From an uncultured Collinsella sp. (GTDB taxonomy: Bacteria > Actinomycetota > Coriobacteriia > Coriobacteriales > Coriobacteriaceae), in NCBI GenBank assembly GCA_900542325.1, contig UQMY01000005.1, positions 1 to 64,000 on the forward strand: a DNA stretch of 64,000 bases, given 5' to 3'. Each line of letters starts with the position of its first letter. Position 1 is the first letter of the stretch. Made by a program: the position numbers and the translations under genes. The notes beneath the pieces are model-generated. The model worked only from the letters and a program-made list of their open reading frames with translations, was not told the DNA's origin and did not search any database. This document shows, one piece after another, positions 8,967 through 18,219 of this stretch.

Positions 8967-9821
8967 GTGGTTATCAAGCGAGTTTTCAACAATAACGTCG
9001 CAATGGTCACTTCGGACGATGGCTCCGAGCTCATTGTCATCGGTCGAGGCCTCTGCTTTGGCCGTCATGCCGGCGACGCTATCGATGAAGCATCGGTCGA
9101 AAAGACCTATGCGCTGCAGGAGGGCACTTCTCAGGATTCGCGTACGATTGACCGCTTGGCACATCTTTTGGAGTCCATCCCCACCGTCAACCTCGTGATC
9201 GCCGAAGACATTGTTCAGATGCTCCGTCGAGAGCTCAATGTTGATATCAATGACAAGATCCTCATCGCTCTCGCAGACCATATCGGCCTTGCTTTGGAGC
9301 GCGAGCGCAAGGGCGTCTCCTGTGAGAATCCGTTGCTGCTCGAGATCCAGCAGTTCTATCGCAAGGAGTATGCGCTTGCGGGCCGTGCGCTGCAGATTGT
9401 CAAGGAGTATATGGGCATCCAGATGAGCGAAGAAGAGCAGGGTTTTATTACGCTGCATATCGTCAACGCCACCATGCCGCAACGCTCTGACCGTCTCATC
9501 ATCTCGGTCCAGCTTGTTCGCGACGTGCTCGCGATTGTTTCCGAGCACTATGCCACGACCCTTGACGTCACCTCGTTGCCGTACGAGCGTTTCGTTCGCC
9601 ATCTGCAGTTTTTTGCGCAGCGGGCGCTCGATCCCGCGGCGGGGCAGGTCAATGGCGACGCGCTGTTCAGTATCGATGAAACGGCGTATCCGAGGGCGTT
9701 CTCGTGTGCGGAGTCAATTGCCGACCACTTAGCGTCTACCTATAACGTTGTCGTTACCGATGCCGAGAAGAGTTATCTCGCATATCACATTGTTAACCTG
9801 CTTGGAGAACCTGGTCTCTAG
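8967..9821 (+). CDS. BglG/LicT family transcription antiterminator
   Basis: The 284-residue protein starts MVIKRVFNNNVAMV, the RNA-binding (CAT) domain signature, with two PTS regulation domains after it (about 65-170 and 172-284). Such proteins bind a leader RNA hairpin and prevent termination when their PRDs are dephosphorylated by the active transporter and phosphorylated by HPr. GTG 8967 is chosen because the domain begins there and GGTGGG precedes it; GTG 8955 and 8958 are further in-frame starts. Its place between IIA and IIBC makes this operon the likely target. Confidence 0.9.
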   Translation: MVIKRVFNNNVAMVTSDDGSELIVIGRGLCFGRHAGDAIDEASVEKTYALQEGTSQDSRTIDRLAHLLESIPTVNLVIAEDIVQMLRRELNVDINDKILIALADHIGLALERERKGVSCENPLLLEIQQFYRKEYALAGRALQIVKEYMGIQMSEEEQGFITLHIVNATMPQRSDRLIISVQLVRDVLAIVSEHYATTLDVTSLPYERFVRHLQFFAQRALDPAAGQVNGDALFSIDETAYPRAFSCAESIADHLASTYNVVVTDAEKSYLAYHIVNLLGEPGL

Positions 9822-9920
9822 GCATAACGTGCCCACACATCGATTGATATAAGGCAAGGCTCACGGTCTTGTCCAGGGCACATCTGTCTTAATTTGCGGA
9901 AAAGGAAGGGGAGTACCGCT

Positions 9921-11537
9921 ATGACCGCAAAAAAGAAGTTCAATTTCAAAGCGCCGTTGGAGGTGTTCGCGAAGTCGATCGTTCAGCCGATGATGTATCT
10001 CTCGGTTGCCGGCATTCTGCTCATCGTGGGCATTATTCTGACCAACAAGACCATTTGCGCCGTGATCCCTGTGCTGGGCTCCGGTCCGTTCCAGCTTGTG
10101 GGCGCCGTTGTCTATCAGTCGCTGATGTTTATCATCAACAACCTCTCGATTCTGTTCTGCGTGGGCATCGCCGGCGCCATGGCAAAGAAGAACAAGGGCC
10201 ATGCTTCGCTGATCGCCCTGATGTCGTTCTTCCTGTTCCTGCAGGCCAATAACATCGTGCTCAACGCGACCGGCTCTCTTGCCGAAGCGAGCGGCATGCT
10301 CGGCCTTACCGGAACCGGCCAGAGCACCGTTATGGGCATTCAGGTGCTCGATACCGGCGTGTTTGGCGGCATCATTCTTGGTTGCATCACCGGTGCCGTG
10401 TTCAACAAGTACTCGAACAAGCAGTTCCCCATTGCCCTTTCGATGTTCTCGGGCGTTCGCTTTCCGTTCCTGATCATGATCATCATCTCCTGGATCATGG
10501 GCGCTGGCTTCTGCATCGTTTGGCCTCCGGTTCAGGGTGCCATCTCCTCCGTTGCCGGCATCATTAAGGAGTCGGGCAACATCGGTCTGTTCATCTACGG
10601 CATGCTCAACAAGCTGCTCGTTCCCACCGGCCTGCACCACCTCATCTACACCCCGTTCCAGTTCTCCGATGTGGGTGGCACCCTGACGCTGGGCGATCAG
10701 GTTATCGCCGGTGCCTACCCCATCCGTGTTGCCGAGATGGCAATGACGGGCCAGCCCTTCTCCGATAGCACCTACTTCAACAGCTACACCTTCAACAACC
10801 TGTGGCCCTACATCGGTATCGGTCTCGCCTTTATCTTCACCGCTTACAAGGGGAACAAGGATAAGACCAAGGCCGTTATCATCCCGCTGATCATCACCGC
10901 CGTGCTCTCCTGTGTCACCGAGCCCATGGACTTCCTCTTTGTCTTTGCCGCTCCCGTGCTCTTCGTCGTTCACTCGGTTCTTTCCGGCATCTTCCTGGTT
11001 CTGCTCAAGGCTCTCTCCGTGCCCGCTTCGACTGCGGGCGGCATCATCAACATCGTGGTCTCCAACCTGGTCCTGGGTGTCGACAAGACCAACTGGCCGG
11101 TTATGCTGGTGCTTGGAGTCGTCAACGCCACTCTGTACTTCTTCCTCTTCACCTTCCTCATCAAGAAGCTCAACCTTCACACGCCTGGTCGCGAGGAGGA
11201 GTCCGAGCTCGCCGAGTCTGTTGCCGAGGGCGAGGCCGCCGCGTCTGTCGCGGTGAAGCAGGGCGCTGTTGCCGCAGCTCCCGCAGAGGGCGTCGATGCA
11301 GGTATTGCCGACCTGGTCGCAGGTCTTGGCGGCAAGGACAACATCGAGGAGCTCGAGAACTGCTTTACGCGTCTTCGCGTGAACGTTAAGAACCCGGACC
11401 TCATCGATGAGAACCTCATCAACCACGTGCCCAACAGCGGCATCAACCGCAACGGCAACAATATCCAGATCATCTTTGGCATGAAGGTCGCCGAGATGCG
11501 CGACAAGGTCGAGAACGCAATTGAGAAGGAGCAGTAA
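9921..11537 (+). CDS. PTS alpha-glucoside-specific IIBC component
   Basis: This 538-residue permease imports and phosphorylates an alpha-glucoside such as maltose. The IIC part (about 1-420) has ten or so membrane segments, with the GLHHLIYTPFQF and TEPMDFLFVFAAP motifs of the glucose superfamily. An Ala/Glu-rich linker follows. The IIB domain at the C-terminus carries phosphocysteine Cys481 in ENCFTRLR. Order IIC-IIB, no IIA, and adjacency to a GH4 phospho-alpha-glucosidase indicate the MalX/GlvC-type group. ATG 9921 has GGAAGGGGAG upstream, which beats the ORF start at 9894. The phosphate donor is the IIA gene at 8436. Confidence 0.92.
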   Translation: MTAKKKFNFKAPLEVFAKSIVQPMMYLSVAGILLIVGIILTNKTICAVIPVLGSGPFQLVGAVVYQSLMFIINNLSILFCVGIAGAMAKKNKGHASLIALMSFFLFLQANNIVLNATGSLAEASGMLGLTGTGQSTVMGIQVLDTGVFGGIILGCITGAVFNKYSNKQFPIALSMFSGVRFPFLIMIIISWIMGAGFCIVWPPVQGAISSVAGIIKESGNIGLFIYGMLNKLLVPTGLHHLIYTPFQFSDVGGTLTLGDQVIAGAYPIRVAEMAMTGQPFSDSTYFNSYTFNNLWPYIGIGLAFIFTAYKGNKDKTKAVIIPLIITAVLSCVTEPMDFLFVFAAPVLFVVHSVLSGIFLVLLKALSVPASTAGGIINIVVSNLVLGVDKTNWPVMLVLGVVNATLYFFLFTFLIKKLNLHTPGREEESELAESVAEGEAAASVAVKQGAVAAAPAEGVDAGIADLVAGLGGKDNIEELENCFTRLRVNVKNPDLIDENLINHVPNSGINRNGNNIQIIFGMKVAEMRDKVENAIEKEQ

Positions 11538-11540
11538 ACA

Positions 11541-12923
11541 ATGATCATTACTCTGTGTGGTGGCGGATCCACCTTTACCCCCGGCATCGTCAAGTCCATC
11601 GCCCTGCGCAAGGACGAGCTCGACGTTGACGAGATTCGCCTGTACGACATCAACGAGGAGCGCCAGCGCAAGATCGGCGTGCTCGTGGACTGGATTCTTC
11701 ACGAGGACCTCGGCCTGGACATCAAGCTCACGGTGACCACCGACAAAAAGACGGCTTTTACCGACGCGAGCTTCGTGTTTGCCCAGATGCGCGTGGGCGG
11801 CTATGCCATGCGCGAGCAGGACGAGAAGATTCCGCTGCGTCACGGCTGCGTGGGTCAGGAGACTTGCGGTTGCGGCGGCCTTGCCTATGGCATGCGCACC
11901 ATCTTCCCCATGGTCGAGCTGATCGATGACGTTGAGAAGTACGCCAAGAAGGACTACTGGATTCTCAACTACTCCAACCCCGCTGCCATCGTGTCCGAGG
12001 GCTGCCGTGTGCTGCGTCCCAACGCTCGTATCATCAACATCTGCGACATGCCGATCGCGATCATCGACGTGGTTTGCGCCGCGCTCGACATCGACAAGAA
12101 GGATGTCGAGTACGATTACTTTGGCCTCAACCACTTTGGTTGGTTCACTTCGATCCGCCACAAGGGCGAGGAGGTGCTCCCGCAGCTGCGCGAGTACATC
12201 AAGGAGCATGAGATCCTGCTGCCCGATTCGTACCTCAAGGGCATGAGCTCACTGATGTCCAAGAAGCCCGAGGAGGCCACCGACGAGCACCCCGAGCAGA
12301 ACCGCCACACCAAGGGCAGCTGGTACTACGTCTGGAAGGGCGAGTACGAGATCATGGAGTGCTTCCCGGAGTACCTGCCCAACACGTATCTGAACTACTA
12401 CCTGCAGCAGAAGGAGTTCGTCGAGCATTCCAACCCCGAGCGCACCCGTGCGAATGAGGTTGAGGAGACGCGCGAGAAGAACCTCTTCGACGGCATCGAC
12501 CACTACGAGAAGACGGGCGAGATCGACGAGAGCACGTTCTATGCGGGCAGCCACGGTGACTGGATTGCCGACTTGGCTATCGCTCTGAAGAACGACACCA
12601 AGCAGCGCTTCCTGGTCATTTGCGAGAACAAGGGCGCCATCCCCAACATGCCCTACGACGCTATGGTCGAGCTGCCTGCCTACATTGGCAAGAACGGCCC
12701 CGAGGTCATCAGCCGCGACAACATTCCGCTGTTCCAGCAGGGCCTCATGATGCAGCAGCTGAACTCCGAGAAGCTCGTGGTCGAGGCTACGATCGAGGGT
12801 TCGTACGAGAAGGCGCTCAAGGCCTTTACGCTCAACAAGACCGTGCCTTCGATGAAGGTCGCCAAGGAGGTCCTCGACGACATGATCGAGGCCAACAAGG
12901 ACTTCTGGCCCGAGCTTAAGTAA
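11541..12923 (+). CDS. 6-phospho-alpha-glucosidase (GH4)
   Basis: This 460-residue family 4 enzyme cleaves phosphorylated alpha-glucosides to glucose 6-phosphate and sugar, using NAD and a divalent metal. The N-terminal ITLCGGGSTFTPG is the dinucleotide loop. Cys168-Asp-Met-Pro is the CDMP motif diagnostic of phospho-alpha-glucosidases (phospho-beta enzymes have CN-V/A-P), and His198 in GLNHFGW is the second metal ligand. NYSNPAA (143-149) is also conserved. It starts three bases after IIBC stops and ends the operon, so it consumes the product of the transporter. The exact sugar is not determined by sequence. Confidence 0.95.
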   Translation: MIITLCGGGSTFTPGIVKSIALRKDELDVDEIRLYDINEERQRKIGVLVDWILHEDLGLDIKLTVTTDKKTAFTDASFVFAQMRVGGYAMREQDEKIPLRHGCVGQETCGCGGLAYGMRTIFPMVELIDDVEKYAKKDYWILNYSNPAAIVSEGCRVLRPNARIINICDMPIAIIDVVCAALDIDKKDVEYDYFGLNHFGWFTSIRHKGEEVLPQLREYIKEHEILLPDSYLKGMSSLMSKKPEEATDEHPEQNRHTKGSWYYVWKGEYEIMECFPEYLPNTYLNYYLQQKEFVEHSNPERTRANEVEETREKNLFDGIDHYEKTGEIDESTFYAGSHGDWIADLAIALKNDTKQRFLVICENKGAIPNMPYDAMVELPAYIGKNGPEVISRDNIPLFQQGLMMQQLNSEKLVVEATIEGSYEKALKAFTLNKTVPSMKVAKEVLDDMIEANKDFWPELK

Positions 12924-12955
12924 AAGCAACAGGGTCGCTGACCGCATATCTGGAG

Positions 12956-12996
12956 CAATGCCCCGTCCACGTGATCGCGTGGGCGGGGCATTGTCA
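12956..12996 (+). terminator. Terminator-like hairpin after the PTS operon
   Basis: CAATGCCCCGTCCACG (12956-12971) pairs over 16 positions with CGTGGGCGGGGCATTG (12978-12993). The following TCATTT is only a weak T-run. Confidence 0.7.
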
Positions 12997-13065
12997 TTTG
13001 ATGCAAAGTGACCTTGCCCCTTTGCATCAAAAATGATCCGTTTTCCTTCGTCCCCATGGGATCAA
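12997..13065. repeat. Hairpin plus single-arm copy of the long palindrome family
   Basis: TTTGATGCAAAG (12997-13008) and CTTTGCATCAAA (13020-13031) form a perfect 12-bp dyad. Directly after it, 13034-13065 matches the right arm of the palindrome at 26272-26360 at about 27 of 32 positions. No left arm is present here. Confidence 0.65.
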
Positions 13066-13115
13066 CTCTCTGCCAAGTTGTGGTAGAACTAGGGAACGGT
13101 TTTGAGGAGGTTGGC

Positions 13116-14027
13116 ATGCTCAATGCGATGATTTGGGCGCTTGCCTGTTTTGGTGTCGTCGCTGCCGATATTGCCCTGAGTGTCGTTTTGTTCTCCGCCC
13201 TTGGCGCCGCATCGGTGTTCGTGGGTTTTTCGATCGATGACCTCGATATTCAATTGCTTCAGGCCGTCGCGCAGACGGCATCGTTTTTGATGGCGCTGTT
13301 GTGGTGGCGTTATCTGTGGTCGCGTTCGTTTATGGCGCGCTGGCAGGGCGAGCGCCCGCTCGGCGGGGGAGCGCGTGGGGCGTGGAAACGCATCGCCTGC
13401 GTTATCGTGATTGGCCTGGCCCTGCAGGTGGTCGTTGGCTACGTGACCGACGCCGTGCTGTCGCTGTTGCCCGATGCCGCGGCCGACTACAGCGAGCTTG
13501 TCGAGGAAACGGGTATGGGTGACACCAGCTATCTCGCCGTCCTGACTACGGTGCTCGGCGCTCCATTTTGTGAAGAGCTGCTGGTGCGCGGCATTATTTT
13601 TGAGTTTTCGCTCCGAGCGTTTAACCCGCAGTGCCGCCCACTTTGGAAGCGCCGACGTCACGTGCGACATCAAGACGGCGCCATGGTGCCCTGGGCGGCC
13701 CCGAGTACCTGGGGTATCGCCGCGGCGATTGTGCTGCAGGCGGCTATCTTTGGCTTTATGCATATGAACTGGGTGCAGGGCTGCTACGCGGGTGCCGCCG
13801 GTCTGGTCTTTGGCTGGGTGCTCGTGACCACCGGAAAGCTCCGCTACACGATCCTGCTGCATTTTGCCTTTAACGCCGGGTCGTACCTCATGACGTTGCT
13901 CTGGTTTGTGAACACGCCGTTCGACGTGGCAATTACGGTCGCTTTCGCCGGTGTCATCCTCGTTGAGGCGATGCGGTCGCTGCGCCGCGCGTGTGGGATG
14001 GACGCAGCGAGCGCACCGCTGCCCTAG
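13116..14027 (+). CDS. CPBP family intramembrane glutamic endopeptidase
   Basis: This 303-residue polytopic protein has the Abi/CPBP signature: CEELLVRG with Glu153-Glu154 and Arg158, then HMNW with His216, then LLHFAFNAG with His249 and Asn253. These form the membrane-embedded catalytic site related to Rce1. Two N-terminal hydrophobic helices precede the core, and a basic insert lies at about 166-190. GAGGAGG six bases before ATG 13116 fixes the start. Relatives process bacteriocin precursors, confer bacteriocin immunity or cleave membrane proteins; the substrate here is unknown. Its stop overlaps the YgiQ gene tail-to-tail. Confidence 0.88.
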   Translation: MLNAMIWALACFGVVAADIALSVVLFSALGAASVFVGFSIDDLDIQLLQAVAQTASFLMALLWWRYLWSRSFMARWQGERPLGGGARGAWKRIACVIVIGLALQVVVGYVTDAVLSLLPDAAADYSELVEETGMGDTSYLAVLTTVLGAPFCEELLVRGIIFEFSLRAFNPQCRPLWKRRRHVRHQDGAMVPWAAPSTWGIAAAIVLQAAIFGFMHMNWVQGCYAGAAGLVFGWVLVTTGKLRYTILLHFAFNAGSYLMTLLWFVNTPFDVAITVAFAGVILVEAMRSLRRACGMDAASAPLP

Positions 14028-16159
14028 TTGCGACGCCCGCCTCCGTTGGCGCCCTGACGCCCCTGGGCCGCGCGATTGCGGCCTGCGGTGTTCTGTGCGC
14101 GCGACATGCCGCCGTGCCCCTTGCTGCCCTTGGGCCCCTTGCCAGCGCCGCCACCATGCGGTTTGCCGCCCTTCTTGCCGGTGCCATGCCCACCGCCAGC
14201 AGACGTCTCGCCCGGGCGCGGGGGCACGGGGCGAATCAGGCAATGCTTGGTGTAGCCAATCAGATTGCGGCGGCCGGCCTTTTCCAGTGCCTCGCGCACG
14301 AGCTTGTAGTTCTCGGGCTTGCGATATTGGATGAGCGCGCGCTGCATGGCCTTCTCGTGCGGGTCGCGTGCCACGTAGATCGGCTGCATGGTGCGTGGGT
14401 CCACGCCGGTGTAGTACATGCACGTTGACATGGTGGACGGGGTGGGGTAGAAGTCCTGCACCTGCTCGGGCATGTAGCCCATGTCGCGCACGGCCTCGGC
14501 AAGGTCCACGGCTTCCTTCATCGTTGAACCGGGATGGCTCGAGATCAGGTACGGCACCACATACTGCTTGAGTCCGTATTCGCGGTTCAAGCGTTCAAAT
14601 TTACGGCAGAACGCGTCGTAGACGGCGCGGCTCGGCTTGCCCATCACGGACAGCACCGCGTCGCTCACGTGCTCGGGCGCTACGCGCAGCTGGCCCGAGA
14701 CATGGTGCTCCAGCAGCTCGCGCAAAAACTCGTCCGAGGCATCGGCCATGGTGTAGTCAAAGCGGACGCCGCTGCGGACAAAGACCTTCTTGACGCCCGG
14801 CAGCTGGCGCAGGTCGCGCAGCAACTGCGTGTAGCCACTCTCGTCGACCACCATGTTCTTGCACACACTCGGCCACAGGCAGCGCTTGTTCTTGCACACG
14901 CCGTGCTTGAGCTGTTTGTCGCAGGCAGGACGGCTAAAGTTTGCCGTCGGTCCGCCCACGTCGTTGATGTAGCCCTTAAACTCGGGATCGTGCGTGAGCA
15001 GCTCGGCCTCGCGCATGATCGAGTCGTGGCTTCGCATCTGCAGCACGCGGCCCTGGTGGAAGGTGAGGGCGCAAAACGAGCACTCGCCAAAGCACCCGCG
15101 GTTGGAGCTGATCGAAAACTTGATCTCGGCAAAGGCCGGCACGCCGCCTGCGGCATCGTAGTCGGGATGCCAATCGCGTACGTAGGGGAGTTCTGCCACC
15201 TCGTCCATCTCGTCGGTGGTGAGCGTCGCCGACGGCGGGTTCTGCACCACGAACACGCCGTTGGGGTAGGGCTCTACCAGGCGATGTCCGGTGATGGGGT
15301 CCATGTTCTGCTGCTGCACGTTAAAGCTGCGCGCGTAGTTGAGCTTGTCGGCGGCAAGGTCGTCCCAGCTGGGCAGCAGGTCGTAGTCGTAGACCTCGTC
15401 GAGCGAGCTGGTGCGGTAGACGGTGCCGTTGATATAGGTGATCTGGTCGACGGGCAGTCCCGCGTCGAGCGCGTCGGCGATCTCGACAATCGCGTGCTCG
15501 CCCATGCCGTAGATGAGGATGTCGGCGCCCGAGTCGAGCAGTACCGAACGCTTGAGCTTGTCCTGCCAGTAGTCGTAGTGGGCCAGACGGCGCAGGCTCG
15601 CCTCGATGCCGCCGATAATGATGGGGGCGTCCTTGAACGTCTGACGGATGAGGTTGCCGTAGACCGTGACGGCTCGATTGGGGCGGTGCCCCTCCTCGCC
15701 ACCGGGAGTGTAGGCGTCGGTGTGGCGGCGGTGCTTGTTCACCGAATAGTGGTTGACCATGGAGTCCATGTTGCCGGCACTGACGAGAAAGCCCAGGCGC
15801 GGCTTGCCAAGCACGGTGATGCTAGCGGGGTCGGTCCAGTCGGGCTGGCAGATGATACCCACCTTGTAGCCATGTGCATCGAGGACGCGGCTGATGATGG
15901 CCATGCCAAAACTGGGGTGGTCCACATAGGCGTCGCCACAGATGTAGACAAAGTCACACTGGTCCCAGCCGCGTGCATCCATGTCGGCGCGGCTGACGGG
16001 GAGGAACTTGTCGCGGCCCGGGCGCCAGGGGCGTGAGGGCGCTGCTGGGGCATGAGTGGTGTGCCCACCCTGCTCCTTACCGCCGCGCTTTTGCTGCTGG
16101 CCCTGTTTGCCCTGCTGACTGCGCTGGTTGTTCTGAGCGTGCTGAGGCTTTTTTGCCAC
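14024..16159 (-). CDS. YgiQ family radical SAM protein
   Basis: This ~711-residue radical SAM enzyme belongs to the UPF0313/YgiQ family, whose reaction is not established. The cluster motif is GCFGECSFC at about 352-362, within SSNRGCFGECSFCALTFHQ. The N-terminal part contains a B12-binding-like region (VDHPSFGMAIISRVLDAHGY, VSAGNMDSMVNHY). The last ~60 residues are a Gly/Lys-rich tail, and a Gln/Lys-rich low-complexity segment follows the start. GTG 16159 is chosen because GGGAGG precedes it; the frame stays open to 16345. Monocistronic. Confidence 0.9.
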   Translation of the reverse strand: MAKKPQHAQNNQRSQQGKQGQQQKRGGKEQGGHTTHAPAAPSRPWRPGRDKFLPVSRADMDARGWDQCDFVYICGDAYVDHPSFGMAIISRVLDAHGYKVGIICQPDWTDPASITVLGKPRLGFLVSAGNMDSMVNHYSVNKHRRHTDAYTPGGEEGHRPNRAVTVYGNLIRQTFKDAPIIIGGIEASLRRLAHYDYWQDKLKRSVLLDSGADILIYGMGEHAIVEIADALDAGLPVDQITYINGTVYRTSSLDEVYDYDLLPSWDDLAADKLNYARSFNVQQQNMDPITGHRLVEPYPNGVFVVQNPPSATLTTDEMDEVAELPYVRDWHPDYDAAGGVPAFAEIKFSISSNRGCFGECSFCALTFHQGRVLQMRSHDSIMREAELLTHDPEFKGYINDVGGPTANFSRPACDKQLKHGVCKNKRCLWPSVCKNMVVDESGYTQLLRDLRQLPGVKKVFVRSGVRFDYTMADASDEFLRELLEHHVSGQLRVAPEHVSDAVLSVMGKPSRAVYDAFCRKFERLNREYGLKQYVVPYLISSHPGSTMKEAVDLAEAVRDMGYMPEQVQDFYPTPSTMSTCMYYTGVDPRTMQPIYVARDPHEKAMQRALIQYRKPENYKLVREALEKAGRRNLIGYTKHCLIRPVPPRPGETSAGGGHGTGKKGGKPHGGGAGKGPKGSKGHGGMSRAQNTAGRNRAAQGRQGANGGGRRN

Positions 16160-16427
16160 GATCCCTCCCGGTGTTTGTATACTGCACGTAATTGTAACCA
16201 GTCTTTTTAGGACGGGGCTAAAAAGACTGGGGGAGTACATGAGCTGGGGGATCGGCGCGTCGATACGGGTGTCGGTGCCACGTCCGCTGTTTGTTTCCAG
16301 ACTGTGTATCTGCGCGTTGGGGAGCCCGTCTCGCGCGCATGCCATGTTGTCAATGGGTTACAGTATGAACGGCGGCTATGTTTCCGCCAACGCACGAGAG
16401 AGTCGTCAACAAGGAGGATGCACGACG

Positions 16428-17144
16428 ATGCAGCGTGCCAAACAGATATCGGAGTCTATTGAGCTGGGCATCATCTTGGCGCTCGCCGGTGGCTTTATGG
16501 ATGTGTATTCGTACATTGGGCGCGACCATGTTTTCGCAAACGCGCAGACGGGCAACATCCTGCTCGTGGGCGTGAGCATCTCCGAGGGCAACTGGGCGCT
16601 GGCGGGACGCTATTTCTTCCCTGTGGTGTCGTTTGCCGTGGGCATTATGCTCGCCGACCTGGTGCACGAACGGTTTGGCAGCGTGATTCACTGGCGCCAA
16701 GTGACGGTGTTCTTTGAAGCCGTCATCTTGCTGGGCGTGAGCTTTATCCCCGGTGGCGGTTACAACCTGCTCGCCAACTGCCTCACTTCGTTTGCCTGCG
16801 GCATGCAGGTCGAGAGCTTCCGCAAGATCCACGGTCACGGCATCGCTACGACCATGTGCATCGGTAACCTGCGCAACGCGCTGCAAAACGTGGATGATTA
16901 CATCATCACCCACAAGCGCGGCTTTTTGGAAAACGGCCTGCTGTACTTTGGCGTGATCTTTACCTTTGTGTTTGGCGCTGTGCTGGGCAACTGGTGTATT
17001 GAGCGCATAGGCCTGCACGCCATCGTCGTGGCGAGCGTGCTGCTGTTTGTCGCGTTTGCCATCATGTTCATCGACCGCGAGCGCGACTTGCGTTTTCGCT
17101 GGAAGGTTGCGGCCGAGGCTTGGAAAGAGGGCTGTCGAAAGTAA
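16428..17144 (+). CDS. YoaK/DUF1275 family membrane protein
   Basis: The protein has 238 residues with about six membrane segments. The DUF1275 hallmarks are present: GGFMDVYSYIGRDHVFANAQTGNILL near the start, and the conserved QVESFRKIHGHGIATTMCIGNLRNAL in the middle. Family members are inner-membrane proteins of unknown activity, possibly transporters. AAGGAGG ten bases before ATG 16428 sets the start; longer readings have no support. No operon partner. Confidence 0.9.
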   Translation: MQRAKQISESIELGIILALAGGFMDVYSYIGRDHVFANAQTGNILLVGVSISEGNWALAGRYFFPVVSFAVGIMLADLVHERFGSVIHWRQVTVFFEAVILLGVSFIPGGGYNLLANCLTSFACGMQVESFRKIHGHGIATTMCIGNLRNALQNVDDYIITHKRGFLENGLLYFGVIFTFVFGAVLGNWCIERIGLHAIVVASVLLFVAFAIMFIDRERDLRFRWKVAAEAWKEGCRK

Positions 17145-17149
17145 CCGAA

Positions 17150-17187
17150 TGCGGCAAAGGGACAGCCCCTTTGCCGCAATATATTTT
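17150..17187 (+). terminator. Terminator-like hairpin after the DUF1275 gene
   Basis: GCGGCAAAGGG (17151-17161) pairs with CCCTTTGCCGC (17167-17177), then AATATATTTT. Confidence 0.75.
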
Positions 17188-17267
17188 CATCTCTATGTAG
17201 TACAGCTTCAGGAGCCAGAAAAAAACTATCTAGCTCCTGAATGTTGTTACGAACTGCTTTTTGCAAT

Positions 17268-17804
17268 TTATTCGAGATGCTCTTCAATCCGAGCCCTCAG
17301 AAGGGCAATGGCTGTGGGTATTCCAATTGCGGCGGCTAATTCGGCTTTATCCAAAACCTGTATGTTAAAGCACGATTGTTTATCACATTGAAGGACGTTA
17401 ACTGAAGATAGCTTCACTTCCCGTTGACTGAATATATCGTAATCTCCAAATAGGAAGTTACCTTTTATTGTGTAATTCGGTATGTTCGTTACGCACTTCA
17501 TCTCAAGTCTGTTTAGGCCATAATCGAACACCGCAACTTCCTTGTGTTCGATGATGAGCGCAACCCTGGGCATGTTACTAAAACCACCGTCGACGACAGT
17601 AAAGAGCTTTTCATTTGCATCGTCATAAACGGTGTATTTAAGACTCAATAGCTGTCCTAGTGGACCCGTGAACCCATGTCTTTTGATGTTGAGGTTGTCT
17701 CCCGCTGGGTTGACGAGAGCCAGAGCATGCGGATAAGGGTTACCTTCAATTGAGATTCGATATTCGTTTGTAGCCGTCTTGCTCGATTTAGGACCAGTAG
17801 CCAT
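17268..17804 (-). CDS. LURP-one-related-like protein of low GC content
   Basis: The 178-residue protein is predicted mostly beta. Segments such as LLSLKYTVYDDANEKLFTVV and VALIIEHKEVAVFDYG resemble the tubby/LURP-one-related fold, but I am not certain. No signal peptide or membrane helix. The last 25 residues are helical (AELAAAIGIPTAIALLRARI). ATG 17804 is adjoined by GTG 17807; neither has a strong ribosome site. The gene and its flanks are clearly richer in A/T than all neighbours, and codon use differs (many AAA, GTT, TTT), suggesting recent acquisition. Confidence 0.6.
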   Translation of the reverse strand: MATGPKSSKTATNEYRISIEGNPYPHALALVNPAGDNLNIKRHGFTGPLGQLLSLKYTVYDDANEKLFTVVDGGFSNMPRVALIIEHKEVAVFDYGLNRLEMKCVTNIPNYTIKGNFLFGDYDIFSQREVKLSSVNVLQCDKQSCFNIQVLDKAELAAAIGIPTAIALLRARIEEHLE

Positions 17805-18219
17805 CACGCGTCATCGCCTCGATCGAATTGGAACCGTCTTCTGCTTCATGCGGAGAATTACGCTGTACGTTGCAGTACATGCAGCTGCAATAACCGCATG
17901 GGCAATTTCTAACAAAATGAATGACACTATTTGCTGCATGCATATTAATTACTATAAAGTATCCTTTTATAAACGTATTGTCAAACATATATTGCTAAAA
18001 CAGAAACAATTTATAGACTGAGTTGGTCGTATTCTTTGGGCAATTGCTCCTATAATCTAGCCTTCGCTGCAGTCGGGAGGGAAGGGCTGGGGCTCCGTTA
18101 TTATGTTGAAACGCTTTAACACTTTTGACGTTCTCATGCATTTTTTGTTTCAAAAGCGTTAGGATGGAACTTGCAGCGCGGGGCGTAATGGGTGCCCCGC
18201 ACACGATGGGAGGCTATCA
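17805..18219. other. AT-rich 415-bp intergenic region before fucO
   Basis: The left two thirds continue the AT-rich base composition of the LURP-like gene and probably hold its promoter. The right end holds fucO control sequences, including the LacI-type dyad at 18105-18120 and a TTGACG at 18125-18130. No gene with a ribosome site is seen. Confidence 0.5.
18105..18120 (+). promoter_or_regulatory. LacI-type operator-like dyad upstream of fucO
   Basis: GTTGAAACGCTTTAAC is an imperfect 16-bp dyad (12 of 16 symmetric) with the central CG typical of LacI/GalR-family or CcpA-like sites. It lies 100 bp before the fucO start and next to TTGACG. Function inferred. Confidence 0.4.

Noticed and set aside
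9861..12209. 782-residue open frame on the minus strand across the PTS genes
   Set aside because: It is antisense to IIBC and GH4, both with clear catalytic motifs. Its composition (Leu, Val, His, Asp rich) is that of the complement of G/C-biased codons, with no domain.
14534..16036. 500-residue plus-strand frame opposite YgiQ
   Set aside because: Antisense to a gene with an intact radical SAM motif; no ribosome site or domain.
17779..18021. 80-residue plus-strand frame in AT-rich DNA
   Set aside because: No ribosome site, partly overlaps the LURP-like gene start, and has no similarity pattern.
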